64,000 nt of DNA, taken from assembly GCF_041146795.1 (NCBI RefSeq), contig NC_135179.1:8777547-8841546 (forward strand), in the 5' to 3' direction. This DNA comes from Maylandia zebra. Lineage: Eukaryota; Chordata; Actinopteri; Cichliformes; Cichlidae. The position numbers were made by a program, and so were the translations under genes. Positions 19,677-32,880 of the stretch are shown here, piece after piece. The notes under the pieces are model-generated. The model was given only the letters and a program-made list of their open reading frames with translations. It did no database searches and was not told where the DNA came from. Within the stretch, counting starts at the first letter, position 1; the number at the start of each line of letters is the position of its first letter.

Positions 19677-20399
19677 GTGAGTAAGCTCTCTTTGCATCAG
19701 TGCTACCTAATTAGCGAGTTTCGTGAACAGTTTGCGTTTACATGACTCTACATTCAGCTGTTCACGTCATGCCACGATGACACCTGTCTGTCTGTCCAGG
19801 ATGAAGAGGCTGGAGAAAATGGCAGGACGGCGGTGCTTGTTTTCGCCCACAAAAGGCGTGCGTTAACTTGTTCAATACAGAAACACGCACAGAGTTCACA
19901 TGATCACATTTGTTAAATAGAATGAACCAGAATAGACTCCAGTTCATTTGTTTTTTGCGTTAAGAGCTTATCTGTGACCCCGTAGGGCTAAGACTTCGGG
20001 TTTGTGCTGTTCATCTAAGTAGCACAAAGCTGCGGATATTGTTTCCCGTATCGGCTTACTGTCCGGGGCAGCGCTGGCCTCTCTTGCGTCTTAGGATCAG
20101 AACCAGGTGGAGAGTCATGCAGGTGGTTTTATAGATCAAATGAAAGAAGGTGATATTTGAAATGAGGAAATCAGATTGCTCATTGTGTACATTATGTGCA
20201 AGTTCCTCATTATTTAACTCTGCAGAATGCCAGCAGTCCCATGTACACAAGTGTGGAAATCAACGATCACAGGGCTGTGCCAAATTTATTTCAGTTGGTC
20301 TTTTGTTCCACCTGCCTGCTATTTTGATCTCAGGTGAGCCAGGCTAATAAAATAAAAATAAAACTTTTTTTTAAAAGGTAAAAAAAATATTCATATTTA
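19677..20399. other. Putative first intron, non-genic
   Basis: No gene, RNA or element was recognised in this stretch. Confidence 0.3.
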
Positions 20400-20747
20400 A
20401 AGGGGACGTGGCCTGCTTATTTCCAGCACATTTTTATTATTGGAATATTTAATCGGTGAGAGACACTACAGTATTACAAAGAAAAGCCCAACAATCGGAA
20501 AACCCCCTATGAGCAAGTACTTGGTGACTGTGGGAATGAAAAAGTCCCTCTTAACAGGAAAAAACCTCTGGTAGAAAAAGGCACAGGGAGGAAGAGCGAT
20601 CTGCCGTGACCAGCAAAGGAAGAGAGCAGAGATGGGAGAAAAGAGAGTACGGTAGAAGGAGCCAGAGTTTAATAACTACTAGTGATTGAATGCAGTAAAG
20701 AGTGAAAAGAAATGATTAAGGAAGAAATGCTCAGTGCATCATGGAAA

Positions 20748-20749
<2 letters not shown>
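20400..20749 (+). repeat. Interspersed repeat (CCCTATGAGCAAGTACTTGG family)
   Basis: The blocks AAAAGCCCAACAATC, CCCTATGAGCAAG, GTGACTGTGGGAA, TTAACAGGAA, AACCTCTGG and GATCTGCCGTGACC recur in the same order at 29930-30150. It looks like a family common in fish genomes; the class is unknown to me. A poly-C run follows immediately. Confidence 0.65.

Positions 20750-20784
<35 letters not shown>
20750..20784. repeat. Poly-C tract, about 35 nt
   Basis: An uninterrupted C run sits directly after GGAAAGG. Its length is likely to be unreliable in an assembly. Confidence 0.97.
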
Positions 20785-20786
<2 letters not shown>

Positions 20787-20989
20787 CAAGGGTTCAGGGT
20801 CATTTGATCCAGACGAAAATATAAGCTTTATCCAAAAATAACCTTTAAGTATAAATTATTAAGCAAATAACTTTAACACTGAAATTATTCCCAGAAGCTG
20901 TTGTTTTTTTTTTTTTATCCTTCTTTTCTGATTGTGTGCACTTTCTTCTACCAGGTGCATGAGTCCTTTGGGTCCTGCAAGGAGAACCC

Positions 20990-23900
20990 ATGGAACCCAA
21001 CATCATACCCTTGCACTCCTCTTCCTTGCCTCTGATGGATGATGATGGTGATGGGGAGGTGGCATCAGAGGAGGATGAGTTTAAGGACTTTTCTGTCGGG
21101 ATGTCCTGCTCCTCTCTTAATTTTGCTGATGCAACTGAGTCACCTTCTAGTTTCAGACCTCCTTCTCCAACCTCAGAACCAGCCACCCATCAACCCAGTT
21201 GCAGCTCTAATTGCGCAGGTGAACAATCCCAGCCTACATCCGAAGTGAAGCTGGAGTCTGGTAAGGCTCAGATGGATGTAGGACAGGAGGATTATAATGC
21301 TGAACCTTCTTTGCACCTCACAAATGGATTTGCTGAAAGTGAACATAACTCTGGGGCCCATACTTCTTCTGTAGGTGGTCGGTCTCCTGTGGAGGAAACG
21401 GGGTTTGCTGATTTCACTGTGTTTACAAAGCAGACGGGACACCCCTGGTGTTGTGGCTTCTCTCCACTGGCTAACACAGAGCAGGAGGATGCGAGAGTAA
21501 AAGGGACAAACAGCACCTTTAGTGAACAAATACATGAATCAGGAGAGGATTTTATTATGGAATCTGAGCCCAGATATCACTGTGCACACAAAGAAAAACA
21601 AAACATCTGCACTGAGATCAGGGAGAAAAGAGATGCAGCACTTGTGCAACCATCTCAGGTCCATCATCAGCCTCAGGAAGCTACAGGAAATTGGAGTTTT
21701 CCTTCTGAAGAGGAGGAGCTAGATAAGCCTTGGGATAGTCAGAGGGAAAGGAGGAATAGCTTTAATTCTCTTCAAACCTCTGAGGTACAGGACGATGGAG
21801 ATGCAGAAGAAATCTTTCAAACATGTAGTATGCATGAGCCTATGTCAGAGGACTTGGCATCCTTCAGTGATGATTTGTCATTTGAGGTTGCTTCTGCAGA
21901 TTTGGAACCAAATGTTTCATCCCTTGCTTCTCAAGATGATCAAACTGATTGGGACCAGTTTGATGAAGATGAAGACCTGGGAAACTGCAGACATTCTGAC
22001 TCTTTTGGAAACAGTAATGTGACAAACCTCAACCAGACTGAGTCAGACAGGGACATTCATCACTACGAATATCCGACTCAGGAAAATTCTGCTACCTCCA
22101 AACAGTCACAATCTGGAACAAATTTGCAAGACAGATTTGCTGACTTTACTGACAGCAGTTTTGAGCATCACAGACCTCAAGAAGATCTTCAAACAGCTGA
22201 TGCAGGGGTGCAGATTCTGGGAAATCTCCCACCGAGTGACAGCTTTGCAGATTTCTGCTCGGCGCCCACGCAGGAGGATGAAGAGGGGTCGTGGGCGGAA
22301 TTCAATGACCAGAGTGCAGAGGATGGAAGAAGTTGGAGACAGTTCAGAGCACCAGTCAGCAGCCTGCAGACTGATGTAGACGATGAGGAAAAGAATAAGC
22401 AGGACAGAGTGGAAGGAACAAGAAGAAACAGCTCTCAGGTAGAAGTTAATTTTATTTAAAAACCTAAACTTCTGCTTACATTATCGGTTGTCTGTTTTTA
22501 TTATTAAATGTTACCAATTTTTAAAAAGAATTTAAGCTATTTAAAGGCATATTAATGTTTTAAAAAGATAAATAGATATTTCTGAAATTCTAGTTTAAAA
22601 ATGAACCATCTTATATTCCTATCTGACCAGGATTCACTGCCCTGTCGTGTCCAGGAAATCCTTCAAGCCAGTTTCCCAAAGGTAGTGGTTCCAGCTGTGG
22701 AAGATGAGAAGGAGCTGGTTGGCCTCAGTGCTTTGCTTCAAGCTGAGCATCTCTCTGAGAGTGGGGAGGAGGTACCAGTCCCCAGCAGTGCTCAGCGGTG
22801 AGGAGAAACTCCTGAATTATGGCTTAACCAATCTGGAAAGCCATCAGCTAGTCTGTCAACTTCCCCTCAGGCTTAGGATTGGTTAATTTTCTGTGATTTC
22901 TTGGGGTTTTTTTTATGTGCACATAAACCACTACATTGGACACTGATGTGTCACTCCATACCCTGCCACCCACTCCAAAGGTGATGTTTGTGGACATGTC
23001 AAAAACTATTTGAAAAATAGTTTAAAAATAAAGTTCAAAAATCTTTTTTGCCTAAAGATGAATAAAAATATTTAAGAAAAAAATCCTGATTGAGGTTGTC
23101 ATAATTCATGCATGAATGGGTTAATAGAAATCTGGTCTGAAGATGTACCCTATACGATTAGTTTGCACTAATCACATTAGTGCATAAATTTTTCAATTTG
23201 TAGTGGTATCTTTAACATTTTAGAATTTCATTCCTTGATATAGCAGATAAAGTAATAACTTCTCAAAATCTTAGCTGCTTTTAAATTTTCTTCTGACCTT
23301 CCAGGATTCAGCAGGAGATATTGAGGCCACATCAGGATGTCCACAATGCAGTTGGGCTCCAGTTTCAATGGGGGGGCTCCCATACTAACAGGACTCTGCT
23401 CAGTTGTCTTGGCGTGGACACAAGAAACGTTGTGAGTTAGGCATCAGTAGCATTTTCCATTACATGGCTTAAACTGCTGCTAAAATGGACCAAAAATTCT
23501 CTTGGTATCTTCCAATGCTATAGTGTTCCTAACACTTGCTCATTCCCAATTCCAAGGTGTTCACTGGGAGGAATAAGCAGTCTGTGACTGTGCCTGCTTT
23601 TGCATCCAGTCTGGTGAGTCTTGCTGCAGTAAATGTGAATAAACTTCACTGGTGTGTGTGGTAGGAGATCAGACAAACTGTGTCTTGTCTGATTGTCTGT
23701 GAATTGAGGACAGATTCAGTAGTACTAAAGCATACTGGGCTTTGTCGCTTCCCTGTGGGACCGGTTGCTCTTTATGTATCTTTATTCAGTGTTTCCCAGC
23801 TGGAATATCAGTTTCTGTCACTTTCAGGGAATGCTTGAGCCAACCAAAGATGCCGTGCCAGCTGCCTGCTCTTCAGGAAGCACAGCTGTTACAGCACAAG

Positions 23901-26853
23901 CACCTCCAGGGCCCCGGGATATACCGGGCCCCTCAACACATTCAGCGCAGGTAAACTTGTCTGTTTGATTTGACTCATTAAACAAAATCACAAAGCATTA
24001 CACTTGAATGGAATAACTTAAAATGCCACTAAAGAAGGTCAATTTTGTGTCGTGGCAGGAGGAGCTCCCTTCCAGCCAGCTGGACTGGAGCGGTCGTGGC
24101 CTTAGCAGCTCTCAGGACGGTACGTCCCCTCACCGAGCCCCACATTTCTGGGGTCGGAAGTAGACTACCAGTCATGGCTTCTATTATCAAACCAAACCTT
24201 TTGTTAAGATTTAACTCTGGGCTTCTCACTATCTTCACAGCATGTGCTTTTTCTCTTTGAATTTACTGTGTTTCCCCTTAAGGCACTTTGCAGTAATACG
24301 GGATCACAACATGTCATCAAAATATAATATTTTCCTTTAATAATAATTTCCTCTCAAGAATAACAATCATCCAGTATTTTGAAATCATGACCAAAAACAG
24401 GGGAAACACTGTGCTGATCTCCCTTTTTGCTCTTTTTCTTCACCTGTTGTATTTACCTGTTGTCCTGTTGAGGAAAAAAATGATCTCAGTCTAATTTATT
24501 TATGGAAAATTTCTAATGAACTCACACCTGATGTGTAAGAAGCCTATTGAAGACATGATGTGCATACTAACCTGTTTCATTTCTGTTTTGTGGTTTACTC
24601 ACTGAGCATGAAAATAACGTGCACTCTGAATAATCAACAGATTTGTTCTTCTAAAGGATCTTTTTTTTTTTTTTTTTTTTTTGGTCTCTTTTAATTTTTG
24701 GCTATTGTGGGGGTCAAACTCCCAGGTCCTTAGTACTAATATCGTCAACCTGTTGCCAGAATTACTGTAAGTCAGCCATTAGACATTTCTAGTAAAGACA
24801 AATTAAAAAAGAATAATCTATACCAGTATACTTATTTATTTATTTTTTTGCTCAGGAATGTTTTATCAAGTCAATGAGAATCATAACTTATTGTACTGTT
24901 CAGTTTTATGTTTTTGCAGTTTTCAAATGAACGTTTGTATTCATCCTAAATTCCAAAAATCGTGAGTTATAAATTAAAAATTATTAAATATTCTCTTTGA
25001 TCAAAAAGTATGATTTAAAAAAAAAAAAAAGGTTCCAAGAGTCCACAGAAAAACGCAAATTAGATTAAAATATGGCCAATCTCCCCTTCAGTGTAATCTC
25101 CCTGTGCACATCTGGATCACTTCAAGCATGACTGCCTAATTTCATAATGAACATCAAACTTTTTGAAAGCAAAGATTAAGGAGATGATCTTGAAGGGGAC
25201 TTCAGCCAAGTATTGCTGGGGTGCAGTTTTTTGGGTTTTTTTGTTGTTGTATTTTTTTGTTTGTTTGTTTGTTTGTTTTTAGTTCTTTGTTTTTTGTTAA
25301 TTTGAATTTGTCAATTGAATTGCAGAACTTTTTGATGAGACCACAAACAAAAAAACAAAAGGGCAGGTAGGAAAATCCCATCTGGTTCTTTCATAACTTA
25401 ATGCGACATGGATTCAAACCAACACACTAAAAAAGATATAGCTCTGTCATTGCTGTAAAACAGCAGTATACACAAACTTTGCCACGCAAATCATTTTGCT
25501 GCTGCAAATGTTTAAGAGGGTAAAGGTAAAATAAAGTGTGCTAAATAATTCTAACAAAGAGTTTGTTTTCCATGTATGACATGCAGCGTGGCTGAAAGCA
25601 TAGCTTACTAACCTAAAAATGTGAATTGTGACTACTAACTAAAATATAAAATCCATTTCTAATTTGTAGCATGAAACATAGCATCTTTTTTGATGGTGTT
25701 TATTGATATATACATGTATATAACTAAGGATGGCACTGAGCAGCTACTACATCCATTTCCTGGACTTGAGCAGTAATGTTCTTGCTCAAATCTGGATGAT
25801 TTCAGTCTGCAGGTCCTCAGGCAACTGTACGAAAAGAGATTTTACGTCTCCCGATCATCTGAGTTCAGTTTTGTTTGTTTTCATTTATTTGTAATTTTTT
25901 ATTTTATTTTATTTTTAGATCGGCAACACATAGAAGACTAAACATAGGGCAGAACAAAGATTAAAGTTGTAATAATGAAGCTTGCACAGCAGAGGGCAGT
26001 GTGCAGGGTGTAAGTGGTGCTGAGTGCAGAAAGAAAGTCAAAACACATTACTAGTTTGCAAGAACAAATCTATTAATACAAGAAGATGCAGGATGCAATC
26101 TTATTATTGTACATCATTTTATGTAACTGTGTGTCGTCTGTTCTGTAATTTATTATTTATTTATTTCTGTTAGATATGAAGCCAATTTTGGGATAAATTT
26201 AATTTGTGGGATTACTGTCCTAATAGAAAGCAGGCTTTCATAATTAAAATTGCAAAGGAGGAGTCACAGTTAAAGCTTGCAGGTGTGATTTTTATGTCGT
26301 CAGTTAATACTTAATTCTTTGTTTTTCTTTTAGTTTTTTTGCACTTGATTCTAGATCTGATCGTTCTGTGTGGCAGTGTTTGATTCCAATTTGCTTTATT
26401 TTGAGAAAACGGGTTTTGAGTGCTTTTCAGTGTTTCATTATCAATCAAACATGTTTCTGCACTATTCCTGTAAACACACACTTTTTTTTTTCTTTTTTTT
26501 TTTTTTTTAAATAATGAGTTGTGCCTTTTGCTAAGCATTTTCTAATGAGTGCTTTTTTTTTTCTCCCAAATAGTGAAATAATGTTTGGACCTACAGTGAC
26601 AAAAAACTTTTTTTCCTCTTAATTTATTCAGATTTACTGCTCAAATTGAGAATTAATGCACTGCTATCAGAGTAGAGGGAAATAGTTGTAAATACTGAAA
26701 TAAATCGGTTGATCCTTTCTGCTTGGTTTGTCTTCTCTTCTCTTCATGTTTTCACTCTTTTATCACTTTGTGATAAAACCACTCTTCTCAGTGGTTGACT
26801 AGAGTTACATTACTCAAAGCTTAACCATTTGCATGGCTTTTCTATTTATTTAT

Positions 26854-26888
<35 letters not shown>

Positions 26889-29800
26889 AAGACAAATGTA
26901 AAAGTCCAAAAAGCAGAGACTTTTTTTAACCTCCATCCAATTTACATTTTGTCATTTTTGTGTTCCAAACTGTCAGATAGTCAAACAAGATTTTACATAA
27001 AAACATTCAGTTAGCACTAAATGATTGTGTTGAGCCTTTTGAGGAATGATTCTGTAATTCTGTAATGTGATTCAGAGACGCGATTACTTTATAAGTAATA
27101 AGAAATCGTGTCTGAATTTAATAGCCAATTGTGCCACCTTTAGAACACGTACAACCAAATGCTTTGTGCTTTGGTGCAGCCACATTTAGGGGGCTGGTTT
27201 TGAGGCCTAATGGTTCTTTTCAGATCTTCCCACCGCATCTCAGTGGGGTTCAAGTCCAACCTCAAACTAGCTCACACTAAAATGGAATTTTATTCAATTC
27301 ATGAGCCATTTAGAAGTGAACTTCTTGGAAGTGTTTTGTTTACTGTTATGTTTAGATCATTGTCTCACCAGGGTTGCCCTTGCACTCGAAACTGAGTTCT
27401 GGGATTTTTGGCAAGAGCCCCCAGACATGCTAGCGTAATCATCGATCTGGTTTCAAGCCCAGATAAATGGGAGGGGTGCGTTAGGAGAATCCAAGCTCTT
27501 ACACCCCGGCCTAGGCAACCGGGGTGCAACGTAGAAAAACAGAAATAAGGAAAATAAAACCACGAAGGCTCTCCACCAAAATCCCAAAACGAAAATATCC
27601 CATAACGAAAGCATTGACAAACCCATTCACAACTATTTATAACAAACTATTTATTTACAACACGGGGGGGGGGAGATCGCGACCATGACATCCTGAAACA
27701 CAAGGCTTAAATACATAGAAGGAGCAATCAGGGAATGGACCACAGGAGGGAAACACAGCTGGGGCAAATTAGACCTGACGAGACAAGGAAAAGTAAACTG
27801 AACACACTAAGATAACACAGACTTTCAAAGTAAAACAGGAAATACATGACAGTCACGCAAAAAACAAAACACTGACAACACCGAAACGTAACAAAGCAGA
27901 TCCACCTGTTGTGGTGACCCTTCAGGAGCAGCCGCAACTACTTTTTGCTCTACAAGATTTTTGGTCAATATCAAGTTTCTCTCTGCCAACTGGCACCAAC
28001 AGCATTCACAACACTAACACTTCCACGCTTGACTCTTTGTAAAGCATCCAATTTGTTGAATTCTGAGTCTGGTTTATACCAGGTGTGACACTTTTTCTCT
28101 TACAAAAAGTTCATCCTAATCATTCTTTAAAACATTGACCCAAAATGTCTGAGTCCAGTAGAGTATGTCTTAGCAGAGTCTGTATAAGCCTTAGTTTTCT
28201 TCAAAAGATGCTATAACGTCTACACTCTTCCATGGGTCTCATTTTTGCCCACTGTGCACAGTTTCTTACATCTTTCTCTTTAGATGTGTTTCTGCTGACT
28301 TCTATTTTTTTTTTTTTTTATGACTTCCCGGATGAGCCGTCCTGGAAAGTCTTTATTTATTGATAATGTGTCGTTGTGGATCTGGAGGCCATGTGTCTGC
28401 AAGGGTTTACATGAACTGGCCTCAAAAATAGCTTTGTAACCCATCCCAGACTGATGTATTTATCACTTTCTTCTTAAGTTCTTCAGAATTTCTTTGGATT
28501 TAGGATTATTGTGTTGCTGAAAGGTCATTTAACTGACTCTGCGCTTCTGAAAATCTCTAAGTTATTTTTAGTTAGGACTGGTAGTAATCAGGTGTGGTTG
28601 TCTAGTCAGACTGTGTGTGTGTGTGTGTTTGTGTGTGTTTACACAAGGTTAGTTGGTATTAATTGACCTTTAAGACTACTTCAGTTGCACACAAAAATGG
28701 AAAAAAATCAGAACTTGGGGTCATTTTTTAACTACAAATGACAAGGTTTTATTTCATGACCTTATAAGGACAAATCCACCAGAGTCTTCAGGAGGAGGCA
28801 ATCCTCATCAATTAGTACAAAAGACTACTAATTTGATTCGATTATTCTATTTCATCTTTAAGCTAGAACCTTTTAGCATTACCATTCACTAGTATTACAC
28901 ACAATAATCACATATAAAACTTAAAAGGGAAACGGACTAAAATAAACCCAACTTTAGCGGTGTGTTTCTGCTGACCTCTACTGTTTAACCTTCTTCATTG
29001 CAGTGAAGTGGCAGCCTCCTGGTTGTGACTGGTTTTGTCAGTACAGTTTTACTTTAACATTAACAGGCATTACAAATGACAACATGACTGAACAATAATG
29101 CCTCAATTTGAGTCTAAAGTCAAATTTTCACTGCTGGTTATATTTATTCTTCATCTGGTAATATGGCTCTAACATATAACTTAGTGTGCCCAAAAAAACC
29201 TCTGCTCTTTATTTACACAAAAAATATCATGGACACATTAAGTATAAAGTATAAAGTTAGAGGATTTCTTGTGGCACATGATTTGATGTGACTTATGGTA
29301 ACTAAGCCCTTGTTACATTCCTGTTGTGACAAGTCACAGTATGTCTTCTGTGAAAAAGGTTTCACTACAGTACACAACACCACTGGGTGTTCTCAGTGAA
29401 ACACACTTAAAGACTTCCACCACAGCAGGCTCCAAAACACTGATTTAAACTTAAACTAACATACCAATATACATATACTTGCCTTCCAAGTGTACACTCC
29501 AAGTCATGGAGAGTACATGTAGATAACTTCTAACAAGCAAAACTGCTGACACCACATGCCATTGAGGTTCTTTTATTTACCTTAATGATTGTACCCATTT
29601 CCTTTGACTGTCCTGATAAAAAGACAAAGCTTCAGACCTCTTCTTCTTTCTCCCTTATGCTAGCACAGACTGTTCTGCTCTCAGTCTGGATTACTTTGGT
29701 CCTGAGGATGAGAGCAGGTCCAGCAGTAGCACCCAAAGCCAGAGTCCCCCTCCAGGTAAATAACTACACCTTTCAATTGTGATACTTAGAGCAATACAGA

Positions 29801-30653
29801 AATGAGCCTAGATCAGGGGTGGACAAATACTTTTCTCAAGAGGCCACATTAGAAACTGGGACTGTTGTGGAAGGCCAGACCATTAAGCTGAACTCAATTC
29901 TGCTCAATATTAATCTTATGTATTTAATTCAATGTTATTTATATAATGCCAAATCACAACAACAGTCTTCTCAATGTTATAAGGTAAAGATCCTACAATA
30001 ATACAGAGAAACCCCAACAATTAGACACCCTATCAGCAAGCACTTTACTGACAGTGGGAAGGAAAAACTTAATTTTAACAGGAAGAAACCTTCAGCAGAA
30101 CCAGACACAAAGAGGGGCAGCCATCTGCCACGACTGGTTGGGAGTGGGCTCATCTCTTTATAAGCTTTTTAATGCATCCACCCACAACAATCCCAATTTC
30201 ATTTGGGAACTTGGGAAAATTATTTGCCCACCCCTGCCTTCAATGCTGCTTGTGGTGTATGTCTTGTTATAACGAAACACTTTTGTGTAAAGGAATTGAT
30301 CCAGAGCTGTATGAGTTGACCATCAGCAAGCTGGAAATCAACACTAACAGCAGCCACCTAGAGGACACTTTGAATCGCCTGATGTCCTCCGCAGAGAAGA
30401 CGAGCATTTCAGTGAGGTCAGTGAATCTGATATATGATCTGTTTTTTGTTTTAAATTGAAATAATTCAAAGCCAGTTTAACTGTTACTGTTTGGTTGCGT
30501 GTGCTCTCTGACAGAAAATTCCTGCCGAGTGAAGAGCTGAGTGAAGAGGCTTCCAGGGTGATCGCTGTGCTTCCTAACTTGTCTTTCATGCAGGCCAAGG
30601 TCCTCATGTTCCCAAGCGTGCTCCTACCCAAAGCATGCACTTCTCCAAAATGA
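20990..30653 (+). CDS. aftph: Aftiphilin (clathrin/AP-1 accessory protein), nine coding exons
   Basis: Coding exons are 20990-22438, 22631-22797, 23305-23431, 23557-23613, 23828-23950, 24059-24119, 29669-29755, 30293-30416 and 30515-30653. All have AG/GT borders and phases join to 777 residues. The start MEPNIIPLHSSS matches the conserved aftiphilin N-terminus. Exon 1 (483 residues) is acidic and disordered with gamma-ear-type phenylalanine motifs: EFKDF near 30, FADF at 139-142, 383-386 and 419-422, then WAEF and WRQF. Exons 2-4 hold the conserved clathrin-binding region (QFQWGGSHTNRTLLSCLGVDTRNVVFTG). The C-terminus has DPELYEL and LSEEA..VIAVLPNLSFMQAKVLMFP. Aftiphilin acts with gamma-synergin and HEATR5B in AP-1/clathrin trafficking between trans-Golgi and endosomes. 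The protein is shorter than human AFTPH (about 936 aa), mostly in the disordered part. Intron 6 is 5.5 kb. Confidence 0.93.
22977..23124 (-). repeat. Inverted partner of the piggyBac-like repeat end, in an aftiphilin intron
   Basis: The reverse complement starts TTAA (23121-23124) then CCCATTCATGCATGAATTATGACAACC-type sequence, and it parallels 18014-18160 for about 140 bp with moderate divergence. It lies inside the intron between coding exons 2 and 3. Confidence 0.55.
24120..29668 (+). other. Large aftiphilin intron 6, AT-rich with old repeats
   Basis: There is no second gene. Poly-T runs lie at 24661-24682 and 26857-26886. Roughly 27120-27420 and 27940-28560 are diverged pieces of one repeat (phrases like CCCACCGCATCTCAGTGGGGTTCAAG and GTTGCTGAAAGGTCATT). 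They are split by an A-rich, purine-rich insert at about 27476-27930 that includes a GGGGGGGG run. The related repeat at 32540-32880 belongs to the same broad family. A TG-rich tract is at 28610-28650. Confidence 0.5.
29814..30236. mobile_element. hAT-like element with CAGGGGTGG(A/G)CAAAT inverted ends, in aftiphilin intron 7
   Basis: CAGGGGTGGACAAATA at 29814 is matched by ATTTGCCCACCCCTG ending at 30236 in reverse complement. These termini are typical of a widespread hAT-type non-autonomous family. Flanking 8-mers (GCCTAGAT and CCTTCAAT) are not a clean duplication, so the insertion is old. It carries another repeat at 29930-30150 and lies only 56 bp before coding exon 8. Confidence 0.75.
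29930..30150 (+). repeat. Second copy of the CCCTATCAGCAAGCACTT repeat family
   Basis: It shares ordered blocks with 20400-20740: CCCAACAAT, CCCTATCAGCAAGCACTT, TGACAGTGGGAAGG, TTTTAACAGGAAGAAACC and GCCATCTGCCACGACTGG. It is nested within the hAT-like element. Confidence 0.65.
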
Positions 30654-32040
30654 CAACACATTATTTATATTTACAACAAACTGGATTGTGAAAATTTGAG
30701 ATATTTTTGTTAAACACACACAGATAGAAGAGTTCAGAACATTTGATAACACAACTGATCATTTTAAACACATTGTGATATGGTTGCTTGTGTGCAGAGT
30801 TCTCTTTCCACTGTTTATTCCAGCTGTCTGCAAAACTCTTTTATACACTGCAAGTGAAACACTTCAGTGCATAAAAGAGGACAAAGGACATACCTGTGCA
30901 TCCTCGATTGTAGCTTCTTGTAGCAAGACCTGCAGATGCATTTTAGGAACTGAGACAGGAGGAAGAACAGGGGACATGAGAAGGCATAAATTAGAGAAAT
31001 GAGAAAACCCTTTAATCTTTCACTTGGCCTTGGCCTGCTTTCCCATGTATGTAGCTGATTCAACACGGGCTGTTTGAAGAGGTATAGAATAGGTATACTA
31101 CTACATGTGAGGTCACATGAAATCATAGAGACTTATTGGGAAACGAGAGGTTGATTTTCCTGCTTTAGTAAAAATACTCCACCTGCTGGCTATCCTCTGC
31201 TTTTAGGGTGAAAGTTGTGAGTAAAAAAATATCCTCACATATGAGGATATTCAAATTTCAAAGCATACTAAACTGCAAACTGCAAACTGCACTGCGGAAG
31301 ATCAGCAGCAACAGTACAGTGTGTGAAAGTATTATTCTCCTCAATGTGCAGTGTTGTGATTTAGTTTGGTTTAACGTCCCTTTTACCCAGATTTATTTAG
31401 TCTGTTACAGGAAACATGTCAGTCGAAATGGATATTTTTATATGTATGTTGTTATTTTTACCTAAAAACGACTCACGGTTATTTTAATGTAAGGCTATAA
31501 CAGACAAATCATATAAAAGACAGAAAGAATGTGATTATGTAATGTGGCCTTTTTAAAGAAATATACATTTCAAACAATTTTTTTGTTTCTTTAATTTCAG
31601 CTTTAGCAAGGTCACTTTTGTTTTCACTTTTTCATTTTTCTTCCTCTATTACAAAGTTTTGCTTCATGCCAGTTACAGTATTCTGTTATGTCTGTTTTAG
31701 TATTAGGATGCCATACATGTGTTTCCATATTCAAGTCACGAAAGTATTTGAGATTTCTTTGATGATAATATTTTTTTTCCTGTTTCCTGCTCCTGGCTGA
31801 TTTTTTGTTTTTATGTTTTATGATGTCCACAAACTAATAGGCTACATGTTCCTGACTATTTTAGAAAATATTTAGCATTATTGTTGTTCATTTGTTTGTT
31901 TCCAGTGATTTTATGTTACTGAGGTGCTTTGGAGTATAAAAACATTGTCCTGAAATACTGCCGTGACAAGCTTGTTGTCCACTTGCGCACATTCCTGTGA
32001 AACAAACAGCTGCTTCCTATAGTCATTTTACAATAAAACG
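30654..32040 (+). other. Probable aftiphilin 3' UTR and downstream spacer
   Basis: No coding exon follows the stop at 30651-30653. The first good AATAAA I noticed downstream is at 32032-32037, about 1.4 kb away, which would give a 3' UTR of plausible length; the true end could be earlier. No repeats of note. Confidence 0.35.
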
Positions 32041-32079
32041 AAGGGTTTATGTACAGTCATGACAGTCAAAGTAAGAACA

Positions 32080-32440
32080 CCTTCTTTGAATCTGAAATGG
32101 GCCTGCCTGATCTCACAAGCAGCCTTCTGTCAAACAGGAAGTCACTAATCCCAGTGTAGGTGGGAGCAGGTGCATTCAGCCTGGAGAGACGTAGAGCTGG
32201 GATGATGGTGTTGAAAGCATAACTTTAGTGCAAGGGATCCAGGAGGGGGTCAATGATGGGTTTGAAATGTGACAACACAACATCCTCAAACATTTTCATT
32301 ACTAATGAGGTCAAAGCAACAGGACTGTAGTCATCAAGGCGAATTTTAATTGTTTTTGGGAAACAGAAAAATGGTGGAGGCCTTAAAGCAGGCTGGCACA
32401 TTTCTCCAGCGAGGTATTGAAGATATCAGCTGAAGTACTC
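32080..32440 (-). pseudogene. LINE reverse transcriptase remnant (L2/CR1-like)
   Basis: The minus strand reads fragments such as DDYSPVALTSLVMKMFEDVVLSHFKP, then LLDPL, and after an internal deletion AFNTIIPALRLSRL. These are RT blocks of fish non-LTR retrotransposons. It is broken by stops and the deletion and is not functional. The clade is from memory of the motif pattern. Confidence 0.65.
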
Positions 32441-32539
32441 AGTACTTCGGAAGTCTGCACAAGCTGTTTTGCAAAGGTTCTGTCTAATGAAGAGTCTATT
32501 TACATCTCTTTCAGAAGCAGTTTATGAAAAATTAAGTAC

Positions 32540-32880
32540 ACCCCATAAATTAATAGTTTATGGAGCCTCCTTTAGCAACAACAACTTAAAGTAATCGTTT
32601 TCTGTATGACTTGTCTCTTGCAGAGGAATTTTACCCTACTCTCTGTTACAGTGTTGCTTCAGCCCATTGAGGTTCAGGTTATATTAAGGTCCTGTCCTGT
32701 TGTATGAACCAGTTTTGACCAAGCTTTATCTATGAGACAGATGGCCTTACATTTGATTCTTGAATAATTTGGTATGCAGAGGAGTTCATGGTCGAGTCAG
32801 TAACCGCAAGAAGCCCAGGGCCCGTGGCTGCAAAGCAAATCCAAATCTTAACACCTACACACACTGCACATTGTAATATG
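32540..32880. repeat. Diverged interspersed repeat
   Basis: Phrases such as GCAGAGGAGTTCATGGTCGA, TGAACCAGTTTTGACCAAGC and AGACAGATGGCCTTACATTTGA mark a family common in fish. The copy is old, with no inverted ends seen. Related material lies at 27120-28560. Confidence 0.55.
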
